Below are positions 35,824 to 46,534 of a stretch of DNA of 64,000 nucleotides, piece after piece. A program made the translations under genes and the position numbers. The stretch comes from Parasporobacterium paucivorans DSM 15970. GTDB taxonomy: Bacteria; Bacillota; Clostridia; Lachnospirales; Lachnospiraceae. Below the pieces are notes generated by a model that had not been told where the DNA came from, ran no database searches, and saw only the letters and a list, made by a program, of their open reading frames with translations. Every line of letters starts with the position of its first letter. Within the stretch, counting starts at the first letter, position 1. Where the stretch lies: assembly GCF_900141895.1 (NCBI RefSeq), contig NZ_FQYT01000011.1, positions 1 to 64,000 on the forward strand, given 5' to 3'.

Positions 35824-36552
35824 TTACATGTAGAAGTAGTGCCCGCTGTATTCATACAGGAACGTCAGACATGTATTGAACCAGCTGTCCGCAGATGTCT
35901 GCACCGCAAAAAACAGGGCTCCTTTGGCATAATCTTCCCCTGCCAGGGCCCGGTCCACGCAGGCTCTGGTAGAATCCGAAACCTCGATGGTTCCAAAACT
36001 CTGCTTATTTGTAGGCTGGAACTGGGGAATTCCATTGCTCCTTTCATATATGACTTCTGTGATGGAATTAGGAAACTTCTCACTTCTGACGCGGTTGAGG
36101 ACTACATTGGCAACCATAATTCTGCCAATCTCATCTTCTCCTCCGGCCTCCGCCTGGACGATTCTGCAAAGCGCATCGTAATCCTGGGCTGAAACTTCTA
36201 TTCCTATCACATTTGTCTCTGTGACGGCAGCGACTGCAGTTGTTTCTTCAATCGCTGCCCCGGTATTATCTATTTCAGTTGTCTCCGCCACGGGTGTCAC
36301 CACCGCTGGCAAATTCGGATTACTGTTCGCTGCTTCCTCAGTCTCTAACTCCTCAGTCCCGGTTTCTGACACGATATTACTCGATGCCATGGCTTTACTT
36401 TTGCCTGCACCTCCAAAATCGTTGGATGCAAGTGCTATAATGGCTACAATAACCATCCCGGCCGTGATAATAGCATAATTCCTGTGCATCTTCTTGGATA
36501 CTGATTTGATGAATCCGAAGATTCTACTGAAAAACGAACGTAAGTTTAACAT
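35824..36552 (-). CDS. SleB-like cell wall hydrolase
   Basis: 242 residues from ATG 36552 (MLNLRSFFSRIFGF), preferred because GAGG precedes it. One membrane helix (about 28-45), a low-complexity Thr/Glu/Ala linker (about 55-115), then a Hydrolase_2 (SleB) domain: AQDYDALCRIVQAEAGGEDEIGRIMVANVVLNRV with the catalytic glutamate, and ending in CLTFLYEYSGHYFYM. SleB enzymes are lytic transglycosylases of spore cortex or wall. The membrane anchor and linker suggest a vegetative-wall or germination role; the sequence does not decide. Confidence 0.9.
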   Translation of the reverse strand: MLNLRSFFSRIFGFIKSVSKKMHRNYAIITAGMVIVAIIALASNDFGGAGKSKAMASSNIVSETGTEELETEEAANSNPNLPAVVTPVAETTEIDNTGAAIEETTAVAAVTETNVIGIEVSAQDYDALCRIVQAEAGGEDEIGRIMVANVVLNRVRSEKFPNSITEVIYERSNGIPQFQPTNKQSFGTIEVSDSTRACVDRALAGEDYAKGALFFAVQTSADSWFNTCLTFLYEYSGHYFYM

Positions 36553-36617
36553 ATTTTTTTTCCTCTTTCTCCGCATTAAGCAACCAGATGAGCCGGTGCG
36601 TCTAATACTTCCCTTTC

Positions 36618-36645
36618 ATTATAATTTCCAAAGCAAAACTGTCAA
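36618..36645 (-). promoter_or_regulatory. SleB-like gene promoter
   Basis: Leftward TTGACA (36645-36640), 16-bp spacer, TATAAT (36623-36618), both boxes perfect. Confidence 0.8.
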
Positions 36646-36881
36646 TAAGTCTCGGAGAATTTTAGAAGTTTTTAGGTATATTTAAGTATTATTACGTTTC
36701 ATCTTAGTTATTATTTGCCGTTAAAAGCTTATTTTCAGTATAAATAATTATGCAATTCGCCACTTGTATTTTTTGAATTCCCTACTCGATATATTTAGAA
36801 TTTTTTTCATTTTTTTCGGCATTCAGGTATTTTCTGTTAGTTATGTAAACCAAATTAAAAATTCAACCCTTTTTCAGGCAC
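36646..36881. other. AT-rich intergenic stretch
   Basis: About 235 bp between the SleB-like gene's promoter and the leuD terminator. It is very AT-rich with repeated A- and T-tracts, has no open frame of note, and shows no clear hairpin or repeat. It may act as a curved or UP-element region for the strong promoter at 36645; nothing more is seen. Confidence 0.5.
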
Positions 36882-36924
36882 AAAAAAAGCTCTCCGAACA
36901 GACCTGAATTCGTCCGGAAAGCTT
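36882..36924 (-). terminator. leuCD terminator
   Basis: An 11-bp stem with two mismatches (36924-36914 with 36897-36887), then T7 on the minus strand (36888-36882), 20 bp after the leuD stop. Confidence 0.85.
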
Positions 36925-36944
36925 CTATAAAAATGTCAGATATT

Positions 36945-37430
36945 CTATTTTGAATTAATATAATTGATGAGCCCTTCTGCTGCGATTATCTTCTGCATGA
37001 ATTCAGGAAAAGCCTGCCCCTTATACTCCGTTCCTTTTGTCTTGTTGTAAATCATTCCCGAGTCGAAGTCCACTTCCAGAATATCTCCATCCTGTATTTC
37101 CCTGGCAGCCTGCGGACACTCTATAATAGGAAGTCCTATATTTATGGCATTCCTATAAAAGATTCTTGCGAAGGTTTCTGCGATTACGCAGCTTATTCCT
37201 GCGACTTTTATTGCGACCGGTGCATGTTCTCTTGAGGATCCGCAGCCGAAGTTTTTCTCTGCTACTATGATATCCCCTTTTTGAACTTTTTTGACGAATT
37301 CCTTATCTATGTCTTCCATACAATGTTTTGCAAGTTCGGACGGATCCGGTGCATTCAGGTATCTTGCCGGAATGATTACATCTGTGTCAACATTGTCTCC
37401 GTATTTGAATACTCTTCCAACTGCTTTCAT
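36945..37430 (-). CDS. leuD: 3-isopropylmalate dehydratase small subunit
   Basis: 161 residues from ATG 37430 ([26 protein letters not shown]), the family start, with GGAG 7 bases before. The open frame extends back into leuC but that part is not LeuD. Swivel-domain motif [17 protein letters not shown]. With LeuC it isomerises 2-isopropylmalate to 3-isopropylmalate. It follows leuC by about 41 bp in one operon. This short form pairs with the 420-residue LeuC class. Confidence 0.96.
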   Translation of the reverse strand: MKAVGRVFKYGDNVDTDVIIPARYLNAPDPSELAKHCMEDIDKEFVKKVQKGDIIVAEKNFGCGSSREHAPVAIKVAGISCVIAETFARIFYRNAINIGLPIIECPQAAREIQDGDILEVDFDSGMIYNKTKGTEYKGQAFPEFMQKIIAAEGLINYINSK

Positions 37431-37471
37431 ATTTACGCTCCAATCTGTTCTTATAATAACATAATAACACC

Positions 37472-38737
37472 CTACAGGCCTATTTCTTCCGGTCCTGAAA
37501 GCTTTCCGGTAACCGCACTGGCTGCAGCGACTGCAGGACTTGCCAGATACACTTCGGATTCCGTATCGCCCATTCTTCCGATAAAGTTTCTGTTCGTGGT
37601 GGCCACGGCTCTTTCGCCTTTTGCCAGGACGCCCATATGGCCTCCAAGGCATGGTCCGCAGGTCGGTGTACTTACCACAGCTCCGGCTTTGATAAAGATC
37701 TGTGTCAGTCCTTCTTCTATGCACTGCAGATAGATAAGCTGTGTTGCAGGTATCACAATTACCCTTACGCCTTTTGCAACTTTTCTACCTTCAAGGATCT
37801 TTGCCGCAACCCGCATGTCAGAGATTCTTCCATTGGTACAGGATCCGATCACGACCTGGTCGATCTTAATATCTCCCGCTTCATCGATAGTTCTGGTATT
37901 GTCCGGGAGATGGGGGAATGCCACGGTAGGTCTTAATCTGCTCAAATCTATGGTGTAAACTGCCTCATATTCCGCATCTTCATCCGCCTCAAATATCTTA
38001 TATTCCTTCGTGGAGTGGTCCTTCATGTATTCGATAGTCTGCTCGTCCACAGGGAATATTCCGTTTTTTGCGCCTGCCTCTATGGCCATATTGCATATGG
38101 TGAATCGGTCATCCATGGTGAGGTTCTTGATTCCGTCGCCCGCAAATTCCATGGATTTATATAATGCTCCGTCCACACCGATCATGCCGATGATATGGAG
38201 GATGACATCTTTTCCACTCACCCATTTCGGGAGCTGATTGATGATTTCAAACTTAATGGCAGATGGAACTTTAAACCAGGCCTTGCCTGTGGCCATGCCT
38301 GCAGCCATGTCCGTACTCCCCACGCCAGTGGAAAATGCGCCCAGGGCCCCGTACGTACAGGTGTGGGAATCTGCTCCGATTATTGTATCGCCTGCAACAA
38401 CAAGGCCTTTTTCCGGAAGCAGTGCATGTTCAATTCCTACCTCACCCACTTCAAAGTAATTGGTTATGTCGTTTGCATAGGCAAATTCTCTGACACACTT
38501 TGCAAGTTCGGCCGATTTTATGTCTTTGTTGGGGGTGAAATGATCCGGGACAAGGGCGATCTTATCCTTATCGAATACCCCGTTTGTATTCATTTTTTTC
38601 AGTTCATTTATGGCTACCGGGGACGTAACGTCATTGCCCAGCACAAGGTCAAGATCCGCCTCAATCAGCTGGCCAGCCATAACTTCCTCTAATCCGGCAT
38701 GGGCAGCCAGGATTTTCTGCGTCATTGTCATTCCCAT
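37472..38737 (-). CDS. leuC: 3-isopropylmalate dehydratase large subunit
   Basis: 421 residues from ATG 38737 ([15 protein letters not shown]), with AGGAGG 9 bases upstream; an ATG six codons earlier overlaps that site. Aconitase-fold cysteines for the 4Fe-4S cluster: [10 protein letters not shown] and [23 protein letters not shown] is conserved. This is the archaeal/clostridial subtype. Divergent from a LysR regulator that may control it. Confidence 0.97.
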   Translation of the reverse strand: MGMTMTQKILAAHAGLEEVMAGQLIEADLDLVLGNDVTSPVAINELKKMNTNGVFDKDKIALVPDHFTPNKDIKSAELAKCVREFAYANDITNYFEVGEVGIEHALLPEKGLVVAGDTIIGADSHTCTYGALGAFSTGVGSTDMAAGMATGKAWFKVPSAIKFEIINQLPKWVSGKDVILHIIGMIGVDGALYKSMEFAGDGIKNLTMDDRFTICNMAIEAGAKNGIFPVDEQTIEYMKDHSTKEYKIFEADEDAEYEAVYTIDLSRLRPTVAFPHLPDNTRTIDEAGDIKIDQVVIGSCTNGRISDMRVAAKILEGRKVAKGVRVIVIPATQLIYLQCIEEGLTQIFIKAGAVVSTPTCGPCLGGHMGVLAKGERAVATTNRNFIGRMGDTESEVYLASPAVAAASAVTGKLSGPEEIGL

Positions 38738-38784
38738 TTCGGAATTCCTCCTCATTCTTTCATTTATAACTGTATTGTATCTTA

Positions 38785-38813
38785 TGGTATAGTATCACAA
38801 AAGCTGGTATAAT
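38785..38813 (+). promoter_or_regulatory. Divergent leuC / LysR control region
   Basis: Rightward promoter TGGTAT (38785-38790), 17-bp spacer, TATAAT (38808-38813) for the LysR gene. Its -35 lies within the near-dyad TGGTATAGTATCA (38785-38797), an interrupted T-N11-A type site like those bound by LysR proteins. The leuC promoter must lie in the same 140 bp (TTGTGA near 38801 is a candidate -35). Confidence 0.45.
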
Positions 38814-38877
38814 AGAAATACATATAAAGAATATTTTGTATAACCCCACGTTATATTCCGCGCAGAAAGGAACTCTT

Positions 38878-39780
38878 ATGGAATCAAATCTTGCCCTATA
38901 TAAAATCTTTTATGCTGTTGCAAATGCAGGGAATATTTCCCGGGCTGCTGAGCAGCTTCATATCAGTCAGCCGGCCATCAGCAAATCCATCGGCCGGCTG
39001 GAAAAAAACCTGGATATCATTCTATTCACAAGGAATTCAAGAGGTGTAAGCCTGACAGATGAGGGGAAGATTTTATACCAGTACGTAAATACGGCCTTCG
39101 AGGCCATTTCCTCCGGCGAAGAAAACCTGCGTTACATGAGCAAGCTGGGGGTCGGCCACATACGAATCGGGGTCAGCGCTACCCTCTGCAAATATCTTCT
39201 TCTGCCCTATTTGAAAGGTTTCGTCTTTCAGTATCCCCATATCAAAATCACCATCAAATGCCAGTCTTCCATTCACACTCTGAATATGCTGGAGAGAGGC
39301 GAAATCGACATCGGGCTTATTGGAAAGCCTGAAATTGCAAAGGGTCTGGATCTTTATTCCCTGGGGGAAATCGAAGATATATTCGTTGCCGCCCCTTCCT
39401 ATCTGGATAATCTGGATCTGCGGGTGCCGGGAGGCGGAAAGGATTTCTTCAAGAATGGAAACCTTATGCTTTTGGATGAAGAAAATCTGACCCGTTCCTA
39501 TATTGACGGGTATTTGAGAAGAAACCACATCCAGACGGAACATATTTTGGAAATCAGCGATATGGACCTTCTGATGGAGTTTGCAAGGATCGGACTGGGA
39601 ATCGCATGTGTCGTGAGGGAATTCGTAAAAGATGATATCGAACAGGGCGGGCTTGTGGAACTCCCTTTGCCTGTACCCATACCCAAAAGAGAAATTTCTT
39701 TTGCCTGTTCATCCGCTACCGGACTTTCGCAGCCGGGAAGGCTGTTTTGGGAATTTTGTACTTCCACTCGGGAAGAGTAA
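38878..39780 (+). CDS. LysR-family transcriptional regulator
   Basis: 300 residues from ATG 38878 (MESNLALYKIFYAVANAGNIS), with AAAGGA before it. N-terminal winged HTH (RAAEQLHISQPAISKSIGRLEKNL), linker helix, and a substrate-binding LysR domain (about 90-295). Placed divergent to leuC and convergent with ilvC, so control of branched-chain synthesis is a fair inference. Effector unknown. Confidence 0.93.
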   Translation: MESNLALYKIFYAVANAGNISRAAEQLHISQPAISKSIGRLEKNLDIILFTRNSRGVSLTDEGKILYQYVNTAFEAISSGEENLRYMSKLGVGHIRIGVSATLCKYLLLPYLKGFVFQYPHIKITIKCQSSIHTLNMLERGEIDIGLIGKPEIAKGLDLYSLGEIEDIFVAAPSYLDNLDLRVPGGGKDFFKNGNLMLLDEENLTRSYIDGYLRRNHIQTEHILEISDMDLLMEFARIGLGIACVVREFVKDDIEQGGLVELPLPVPIPKREISFACSSATGLSQPGRLFWEFCTSTREE

Positions 39781-39801
39781 GACACGCGCACATTTAAATC
39801 A

Positions 39802-39846
39802 AAGGGGAGCCCCAGGAACATACGAGTATGTTCAGGTGCTCCCCTT
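39802..39846. terminator. Bidirectional hairpin between LysR gene and ilvC
   Basis: Outer stem AAGGGGAGC (39802-39810) with GCTCCCCTT (39838-39846); inner stem AACATAC/GTATGTT. It is strong but has only short T-rich tails on each side. It sits between convergent genes. Confidence 0.75.
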
Positions 39847-39875
39847 CATTTTATATCCACTCTTCCACTTTAGGA

Positions 39876-40931
<1,056 letters not shown>

Positions 40932-40968
40932 TCATTCCATATTTTATTTATATAACCGGCATCTCATT

Positions 40969-41475
40969 CTAATCGAATTCATCTGCAAGCATATCAGCTT
41001 TTCCCCTGCGAAGTCCGGTAACGCCGGTTCTTACAAGTTCTTTAATCTTGAAACCTTCCAACAGGCCTATAAATGCATCCAGTTTGGACTGGTTTCCGGT
41101 GAGTTCCACCATCAGAGAGTCCTGGGCCACATCCACAATCTTTGCCCGGAAAATATCAGCAATCGCGATAACCTGCTGCCTCTGCTCAGCCACAACTTCA
41201 ACCTTACATAAAATCAGCTCCCGGGTAACCGATGTACCGTCCTGCAATACAAGAACTTCCCGGACGTCCTCCAGTTTTGCCACCTGTTTGTAAATCTGCT
41301 CCAGAATTTCATCCTCGCCATGAGCTACAATGGTCATCTTGGAGAAATCCTTATTTTCGGTTTCGCCAACTGTAAGGCTGTCAATGTTATAGCCTCTTCT
41401 GCTGAACAGTCCCGAAACCCTGCTTAATACGCCGGCCGTATTATCTACCAAAACAGATAAAACGATTTTATTCAT
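40969..41475 (-). CDS. ilvN: Acetolactate synthase small subunit
   Basis: 168 residues from ATG 41475 (MNKIVLSVLVDNTAGVLSRVSGLFSRRGYN), with GAGGTG 8 bases before. ACT domain in the first 80 residues and a C-terminal regulatory domain (ELTGNQSKLDAFIGLLEGFKIKELVRTG). It gives valine feedback to the catalytic subunit IlvB, which is not in this window. First gene of ilvN-ilvC. Confidence 0.95.
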   Translation of the reverse strand: MNKIVLSVLVDNTAGVLSRVSGLFSRRGYNIDSLTVGETENKDFSKMTIVAHGEDEILEQIYKQVAKLEDVREVLVLQDGTSVTRELILCKVEVVAEQRQQVIAIADIFRAKIVDVAQDSLMVELTGNQSKLDAFIGLLEGFKIKELVRTGVTGLRRGKADMLADEFD

Positions 41476-41509
41476 TTCCATTTCACCTCGCTGCATAAAT
41501 ATTCCCTCT

Positions 41510-41538
41510 ATAATAGCAACAAATAATTTCTATGTCAA
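41510..41538 (-). promoter_or_regulatory. ilvN-ilvC promoter
   Basis: Leftward TTGACA (41538-41533), 17-bp spacer, TATTAT (41515-41510). The leader is short, so no T-box or leader peptide fits. Confidence 0.75.
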
Positions 41539-41574
41539 TTCTTTATAATTAATGTCTTATCCATTGCAGGTGAA

Positions 41575-41988
41575 TTATTTTCTCTTCTTTATAAGCATTC
41601 CCCATACTTCACAGCCGAATACCAATGCTCCGAAAGCCCCGAACAGACCGAAGTTCGCATAAGCAAAAGGGATAACCGGTATAGAAAAATGCACCCAGAT
41701 GTCCATTCCGGCCAAATAAAGGGCCGGTATGCTTACCACAAGAAATTCAACCAGTTTCGAGTATCTGCCGCCGGCTTCCCTTTTGAACTGGAAAAGGAGC
41801 ACCAGGAACGCTCCTGCCAGAAACCACAAAAGTGCGTGCAGACCGGTTCCTATATAGCTATATCCGATATCCATGGTTGCTTCATATTTCCCGTTTATGT
41901 ATCCTATTGCAATAATCATGATACTGATCATGACATAAAACGACGCATCCCACAGAAGGAATCTCATTAAAGATCTTATTGTTTTCAC
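41575..41988 (-). CDS. Small integral membrane protein, unknown function
   Basis: 137 residues with four predicted membrane helices (about 12-30, 44-66, 80-96, 104-130) and a basic C-terminus (LIKKRK). GTG start at 41988 with GGGAGG seven bases before. Own promoter (42048-42020). No catalytic motif is seen and the family is not recognised. Confidence 0.75.
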   Translation of the reverse strand: MKTIRSLMRFLLWDASFYVMISIMIIAIGYINGKYEATMDIGYSYIGTGLHALLWFLAGAFLVLLFQFKREAGGRYSKLVEFLVVSIPALYLAGMDIWVHFSIPVIPFAYANFGLFGAFGALVFGCEVWGMLIKKRK

Positions 41989-42019
41989 TGCCTTACCTCC
42001 CAGTATATCCGCTCATAAT

Positions 42020-42048
42020 ACAATAGCATATGCCGGGGGAATTCTCAA
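42020..42048 (-). promoter_or_regulatory. Promoter of small membrane protein gene
   Basis: Leftward TTGAGA (42048-42043), 17-bp spacer, TATTGT (42025-42020). Confidence 0.55.
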
Positions 42049-42060
42049 TTAAGAATATTT

Positions 42061-43257
42061 CTATTTTTCTTTTTTCCTGTAGCTGTCCATTAATCTCTGG
42101 AATGCAGGCAGGGATCTTTGGATCACGTCATAGGAGACACAGTAGGATGCTCGTACAAATCCTGGTCCGTGAAAGGCGCTTCCGGGTGCCAGAAGAATGA
42201 GTTCTTTTTTTGCTTCCGCACAGAATTTGGCATCGTCCTCCTCCAGAGCACGAAAAAACAGATAGAAAGCCCCGTCAGGACGGATACATTCATATCCCAT
42301 GGCAGTCAGTCCTTCGTATAACAAGTTTCTGTTCCTCTCATACTGGGAAACATCCACAGATGCATCCACGCATTTAAGCAGCATTTTTTGCTGGAGAGAG
42401 GGGGCGTTTACGTAGCCAAGATAACGCATGGATGCCGTGATGCCAGCCATTATTTCGGCAAAACCATCCACATCGCTTCCTACCGCAATATAGCCGATAC
42501 GTTCCCCGGGTATGGACAGCGCTTTGCTGTACGAATAAACAACCAGGGTGTTTTTATAGAAGTGCGGAATATAAGGAACCTTTATTCCGCCGTACGCCAG
42601 CTGGCGGTATGGTTCATCAGAAACCAGATAGATCGGGTGTCCGTACTCCTGCTCTTTTTCCCGCAAAATATCGCACACCATCCGGATGGACTCCTCTGTA
42701 TAAACAGCGCCTGTCGGATTATTCGGGGTATTGATAAACACCAGTCTGGTCCTTTCCGTAAAGGCTGCGCGGAAAGTATCCGGGTCCGGCTGTAGCGTTT
42801 TCTGATCGCACAACGCCGGTACGAGTTTTCCATACAGGGATTCCACATAACTTTTATACTCCCAGAAGTAAGGGGAGAAGGTAATGACCTCATCACTAAT
42901 ATCCAGAAATGTGTTGCTTATCAGTACAAGTGCTGCTGCCGCACCGCTCGTCATGGCAATATTCTCGAATGTATAATCGGTCTTATAGGTTTCATTCAGA
43001 TACTCGGCGACCTTGGCACGGACATCCGGATGTCCTATATTGCTTGGGTATCCGTGAAGAGCCAGAGGCTTTTCTGTTTTCAGAATCTCTATCATGGACT
43101 CATTCACTATGGCAGGGGGCTCAACATTCGGATTGCCGATGCTGAAATCAAAAATATTTTCTTTTCCATAAATATCCGCCAGCTTCTTTCCCTCCTCGAA
43201 AATGTCCCGGATGCAGATAGCTGCCTGCAGTGATTTGCTCATCTTATCAGATATCAT
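42061..43257 (-). CDS. Class I/II PLP-dependent aminotransferase
   Basis: 398 residues from ATG 43257 (MISDKMSKSLQ), with AAGGAG six bases before. Fold type I motifs: FSIGNPNVEPP, NTPNNPTGAVYTEESI, LVSDEPYRQLAY (the PLP aspartate) and VVYSYSKALSIPGERIGY (the Schiff-base lysine). Probably an amino-acid transaminase of the AspC/PatA type. The exact substrate cannot be set from sequence. Confidence 0.92.
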   Translation of the reverse strand: MISDKMSKSLQAAICIRDIFEEGKKLADIYGKENIFDFSIGNPNVEPPAIVNESMIEILKTEKPLALHGYPSNIGHPDVRAKVAEYLNETYKTDYTFENIAMTSGAAAALVLISNTFLDISDEVITFSPYFWEYKSYVESLYGKLVPALCDQKTLQPDPDTFRAAFTERTRLVFINTPNNPTGAVYTEESIRMVCDILREKEQEYGHPIYLVSDEPYRQLAYGGIKVPYIPHFYKNTLVVYSYSKALSIPGERIGYIAVGSDVDGFAEIMAGITASMRYLGYVNAPSLQQKMLLKCVDASVDVSQYERNRNLLYEGLTAMGYECIRPDGAFYLFFRALEEDDAKFCAEAKKELILLAPGSAFHGPGFVRASYCVSYDVIQRSLPAFQRLMDSYRKKEK

Positions 43258-43289
43258 CGTGATCTCCTTCCAAAAATATACTTCCAATT

Positions 43290-43318
43290 AATATAACAAT
43301 TCAACGCATTGACGTCAA
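43290..43318 (-). promoter_or_regulatory. Aminotransferase promoter
   Basis: Leftward TTGACG (43318-43313), 17-bp spacer, TATATT (43295-43290). Confidence 0.65.
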
Positions 43319-43388
43319 CCACTTTAAACTCCCGCTCAGGAATTTGACAGGGCCGAATCGAAAAATCCTGATTTTGCCTATATTTGCA

Positions 43389-43417
43389 TTGTTTTATGTC
43401 ATTACTTTGATTATAAT
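43389..43417 (+). promoter_or_regulatory. Glycogen operon promoter
   Basis: TTGTTT (43389-43394), 17-bp spacer, TATAAT (43412-43417), 52 bp before glgB. The -35 is weak, so activation is possible. Confidence 0.55.
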
Positions 43418-43469
43418 ATAAGTACATAATTTTCACGTTTCATAGTGATTTCAAGATTGGAGCTGACAT

Positions 43470-45392
43470 ATGAACGACTACAAAAACAGCCAATTTCCCA
43501 TTTATCTGTATCATGAAGGAACCAATTATTTTTCTTACAGACTCCTGGGGGCTCACCCTGCATCGGATTCGTCCACATTCCGGGTCTGGGCACCCCATGC
43601 GGCAGCCGTTCATGTTGTAGGTGATTTCAATGAATGGCAGGAATCGGATGATTCCCGTATGAAAAAAATAACAGATGGAGGGGTATGGGAAATTTCCATC
43701 CCATCGGCCTGCGCGGGCCAGTTTTATAAATACCTGATTACAACCCCTTTGGGGAACAAACTCTACAAATCAGATCCTTATGCGTTTTCATCACAGACAA
43801 AGGAAAACACAGCCTCGATCATATACGATTTCACGGACTTCTCCTGGCATGACCAAAAATGGCAGGATTACAAAAAATCGGTCAATATATACAATCTTCC
43901 CATCAACATATACGAACTGAATCTTTCCTCCTGGCGGAGAAATGAAAACGGGAGCCTTTACACCTATGAAGAAATTACACCGCTTTTAATTTCATATATT
44001 AAGGAACAATTCTATACGCATATCGAGCTGATGCCTATGATGGAATATCCCTTTGATGGTTCCTGGGGCTACCAGGTTTCGGGGTATTTTGCCCCCACCA
44101 GGCGCTTCGGTCCTCCCGAGGGTCTCAAGTATCTGATTGATGAATGCCACCGTAATGGAATAGGAGTAATACTGGACTGGGTTCCTGCCCATTTCCCAAA
44201 GGATTCCTCGGGTCTATACCGCTTTGACGGGAGCTACTGTTATGAATACAAGGAGGCCTGGCAGCGGGAAAACAAGGGCTGGGGCACCCACCGGTTCGAC
44301 TTCGGAAGACCGGAAGTCAAATCCTTTTTGATCTCGAATGCCCTCTACTGGCTGGACATTTATCATGCCGACGGTCTGCGGACAGACGCAGTAAGCTCCA
44401 TGCTCTATCTGGATTATGACAAGGAACCCGGCGAATGGATGCCCAATATCCATGGCGGAAACGAGAACCTGGAAGCCATCGAGTTTTTAAAAGATTTGAA
44501 CAAGGCCGTTTTCCAATACTTCCCAAACACCATGATGATTGCGGAAGAATCGACCGCCTGGCCGATGGTCACGAAGCCTGTCTATCTGGGTGGGCTCGGG
44601 TTCAACTTCAAATGGAACATGGGCTGGATGAATGATATGCTGGACTACATGCAGACGGATCCCTGGTTACGGAAATACAGGCATAACAATATCACATTCT
44701 CATTCCACTATGCCTTCAGTGAAAACTTTATACTCCCTCTCTCCCATGACGAGGTAGTCCACGGCAAAAAATCGATTCTCGATAAGATGCCCGGAACCTA
44801 TGAGGAGAAGTTTGCGAACGCAAGGCTGCTGGCCGGATATATGATGGCCCACCCAGGCAAGAAGCTCAACTTCATGGGTTACGAAATCGGACAGTTTTCC
44901 GAATGGAACTACGAAAAAGAGGTGGAATGGTTTCTTCTGCAATATGATTATCACAAGAAACTAAACCACTACATCCGGGCACTGAATGAATTTTATCTGA
45001 AGACTCCCCCGCTCTGGGAGATTGACTTTTCCTGGGAAGGTTTTAGCTGGATATCCAATGATGACTTTGAGCAGAACATAATCGCCTTCATCCGCAAGGA
45101 TAAAGCGGGAACAAATCTGATTGTGGCAGCTAATTTTTCACCTGTGGAAAGAAGCGGTTATCTGATTGGAGCGCTTCCAGGGAAATACAAAGAAGTTTTC
45201 AATACAAACAGCCTGGATTTCGGGGGAACCGGAACAGGAAATGCCGGAGAGGTTACGGCTACACCGGGAAGCATCCATGGGTATGATTTCCACGTATCCC
45301 TGCTCCTACCTCCACTTTCAATCATTTTTTTACTGCATTTAAATACACCTGCATCGGATGGGAAGGGAGGAATCATTTATGAAATTAAATAA
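43470..45392 (+). CDS. glgB: 1,4-alpha-glucan branching enzyme
   Basis: 640 residues. CBM48 domain ([20 protein letters not shown], about 25-110), GH13 catalytic barrel with the nucleophile aspartate in [16 protein letters not shown], acid/base glutamate in [11 protein letters not shown] and the aspartate in [12 protein letters not shown], and a C-terminal beta domain. It makes alpha-1,6 branches in glycogen. First gene of the locus. Its stop overlaps the start of glgC by 14 bp. Confidence 0.97.
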   Translation: MNDYKNSQFPIYLYHEGTNYFSYRLLGAHPASDSSTFRVWAPHAAAVHVVGDFNEWQESDDSRMKKITDGGVWEISIPSACAGQFYKYLITTPLGNKLYKSDPYAFSSQTKENTASIIYDFTDFSWHDQKWQDYKKSVNIYNLPINIYELNLSSWRRNENGSLYTYEEITPLLISYIKEQFYTHIELMPMMEYPFDGSWGYQVSGYFAPTRRFGPPEGLKYLIDECHRNGIGVILDWVPAHFPKDSSGLYRFDGSYCYEYKEAWQRENKGWGTHRFDFGRPEVKSFLISNALYWLDIYHADGLRTDAVSSMLYLDYDKEPGEWMPNIHGGNENLEAIEFLKDLNKAVFQYFPNTMMIAEESTAWPMVTKPVYLGGLGFNFKWNMGWMNDMLDYMQTDPWLRKYRHNNITFSFHYAFSENFILPLSHDEVVHGKKSILDKMPGTYEEKFANARLLAGYMMAHPGKKLNFMGYEIGQFSEWNYEKEVEWFLLQYDYHKKLNHYIRALNEFYLKTPPLWEIDFSWEGFSWISNDDFEQNIIAFIRKDKAGTNLIVAANFSPVERSGYLIGALPGKYKEVFNTNSLDFGGTGTGNAGEVTATPGSIHGYDFHVSLLLPPLSIIFLLHLNTPASDGKGGIIYEIK

Positions 45393-46533
45393 AAAAGACT
45401 GCATAGTAATGCTTCTTGCAGGCGGACAGGGGAGCCGGCTTGGCGCCCTTACGGATGGAACCGCAAAACCATCCGTTCCTTTCGGCGGCAAATACAGAAT
45501 CATAGATTTCGCCCTGTCAAACAGCGTCAATTCAGGACTGGACACCATAGGTGTGCTTACCCAGTATCAGCCGCTGGTCCTGAACTCCTATTTGGGAGAT
45601 GGCTCTTCCTGGGACCTGGACAGGATGTACGGGGGTATCCAGATCCTGCCGCCTTACCAGGGTGGGGAAAATGGGGGCTGGTATTCAGGTACGGCCAACT
45701 CAGTATATCAGAATGTCAACTATGTGAATAATTATGATCCTGATTATGTCCTAATTCTTTCAGGAGACCATATTTATACTATGGATTATTCCATTATGCT
45801 GGAGCAGCACAGGAAAACAAATGCCGACTGCACCGTTTCGGTCATCAATGTCCCTGCGGAGGAGGCCAGCAGATTCGGAATCCTGAGTGCGGATAATAAA
45901 GGCCGGATTACGGCTTTTGAGGAAAAGCCAAAAAATCCAAAAAGCACCCTTGCCTCTATGGGTATTTATATATTCACCTGGCACGTTCTGGAAAAATTTC
46001 TTGCAATGGATGATAAAAATCCAGATTCTTCGCATGACTTCGGCAAAAATATAATCCCCCTTATGCTGGAGGCCGGTGCCGGGCTATATGCACATGAATT
46101 TGAGGGATATTGGAAGGACGTTGGAACCATTGAGAGCCTCTGGCAGGCAAATATGGATCTGGTGGAAGGGAAGGATCTGCAGCTTTCCAGTTCCTGGCCG
46201 ATATATTCCAGAAATCCAGAAAAACCGCCGCACTACATCGGATGCGACGCCCTCGTAAAGAACTCCATCATCGCAGATGGAGCCGTGATTTTGGGACATG
46301 TAGAGAATTCCGTGATATTTTCAAGCGTTAATATCAATGAGAATGCCTGCGTACGGGATTCCATAGTTATGTCTGATGTTATTATAGAAAAGAATGCCAT
46401 TGTGGAATATTCCATCATTGATGAAAGAGTTACCATCGGGCCATATACGCATGTAGGGCATCCAAGGAGCCAGGGCGGCATGATCACCGTGATACCGCGC
46501 GAGCAGATACTCAATGGAAAGGAGACTGAATAA
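45379..46533 (+). CDS. glgC: Glucose-1-phosphate adenylyltransferase, catalytic subunit
   Basis: 384 residues from ATG 45379 ([22 protein letters not shown]), with GGGAGG upstream. Nucleotide-binding [22 protein letters not shown], substrate loop GTANSVYQN, and a C-terminal left-handed beta-helix. It makes ADP-glucose, the glycogen donor. One base separates its stop from GlgD's start. Confidence 0.97.
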   Translation: MKLNKKDCIVMLLAGGQGSRLGALTDGTAKPSVPFGGKYRIIDFALSNSVNSGLDTIGVLTQYQPLVLNSYLGDGSSWDLDRMYGGIQILPPYQGGENGGWYSGTANSVYQNVNYVNNYDPDYVLILSGDHIYTMDYSIMLEQHRKTNADCTVSVINVPAEEASRFGILSADNKGRITAFEEKPKNPKSTLASMGIYIFTWHVLEKFLAMDDKNPDSSHDFGKNIIPLMLEAGAGLYAHEFEGYWKDVGTIESLWQANMDLVEGKDLQLSSSWPIYSRNPEKPPHYIGCDALVKNSIIADGAVILGHVENSVIFSSVNINENACVRDSIVMSDVIIEKNAIVEYSIIDERVTIGPYTHVGHPRSQGGMITVIPREQILNGKETE

Positions 46534-46534
46534 T

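Noticed and set aside
37431-37724. LeuD with a 98-residue N-terminal extension
   Set aside because: The extension overlaps the 3' part of leuC in another frame, is Arg/Gly-rich, and is not present in the LeuD family.
41476-41574. T-box or leader peptide before ilvN
   Set aside because: The promoter lies 35-63 bp upstream of the start and the leader is too short; no T-box sequence and no run of Leu/Val/Ile codons is present.
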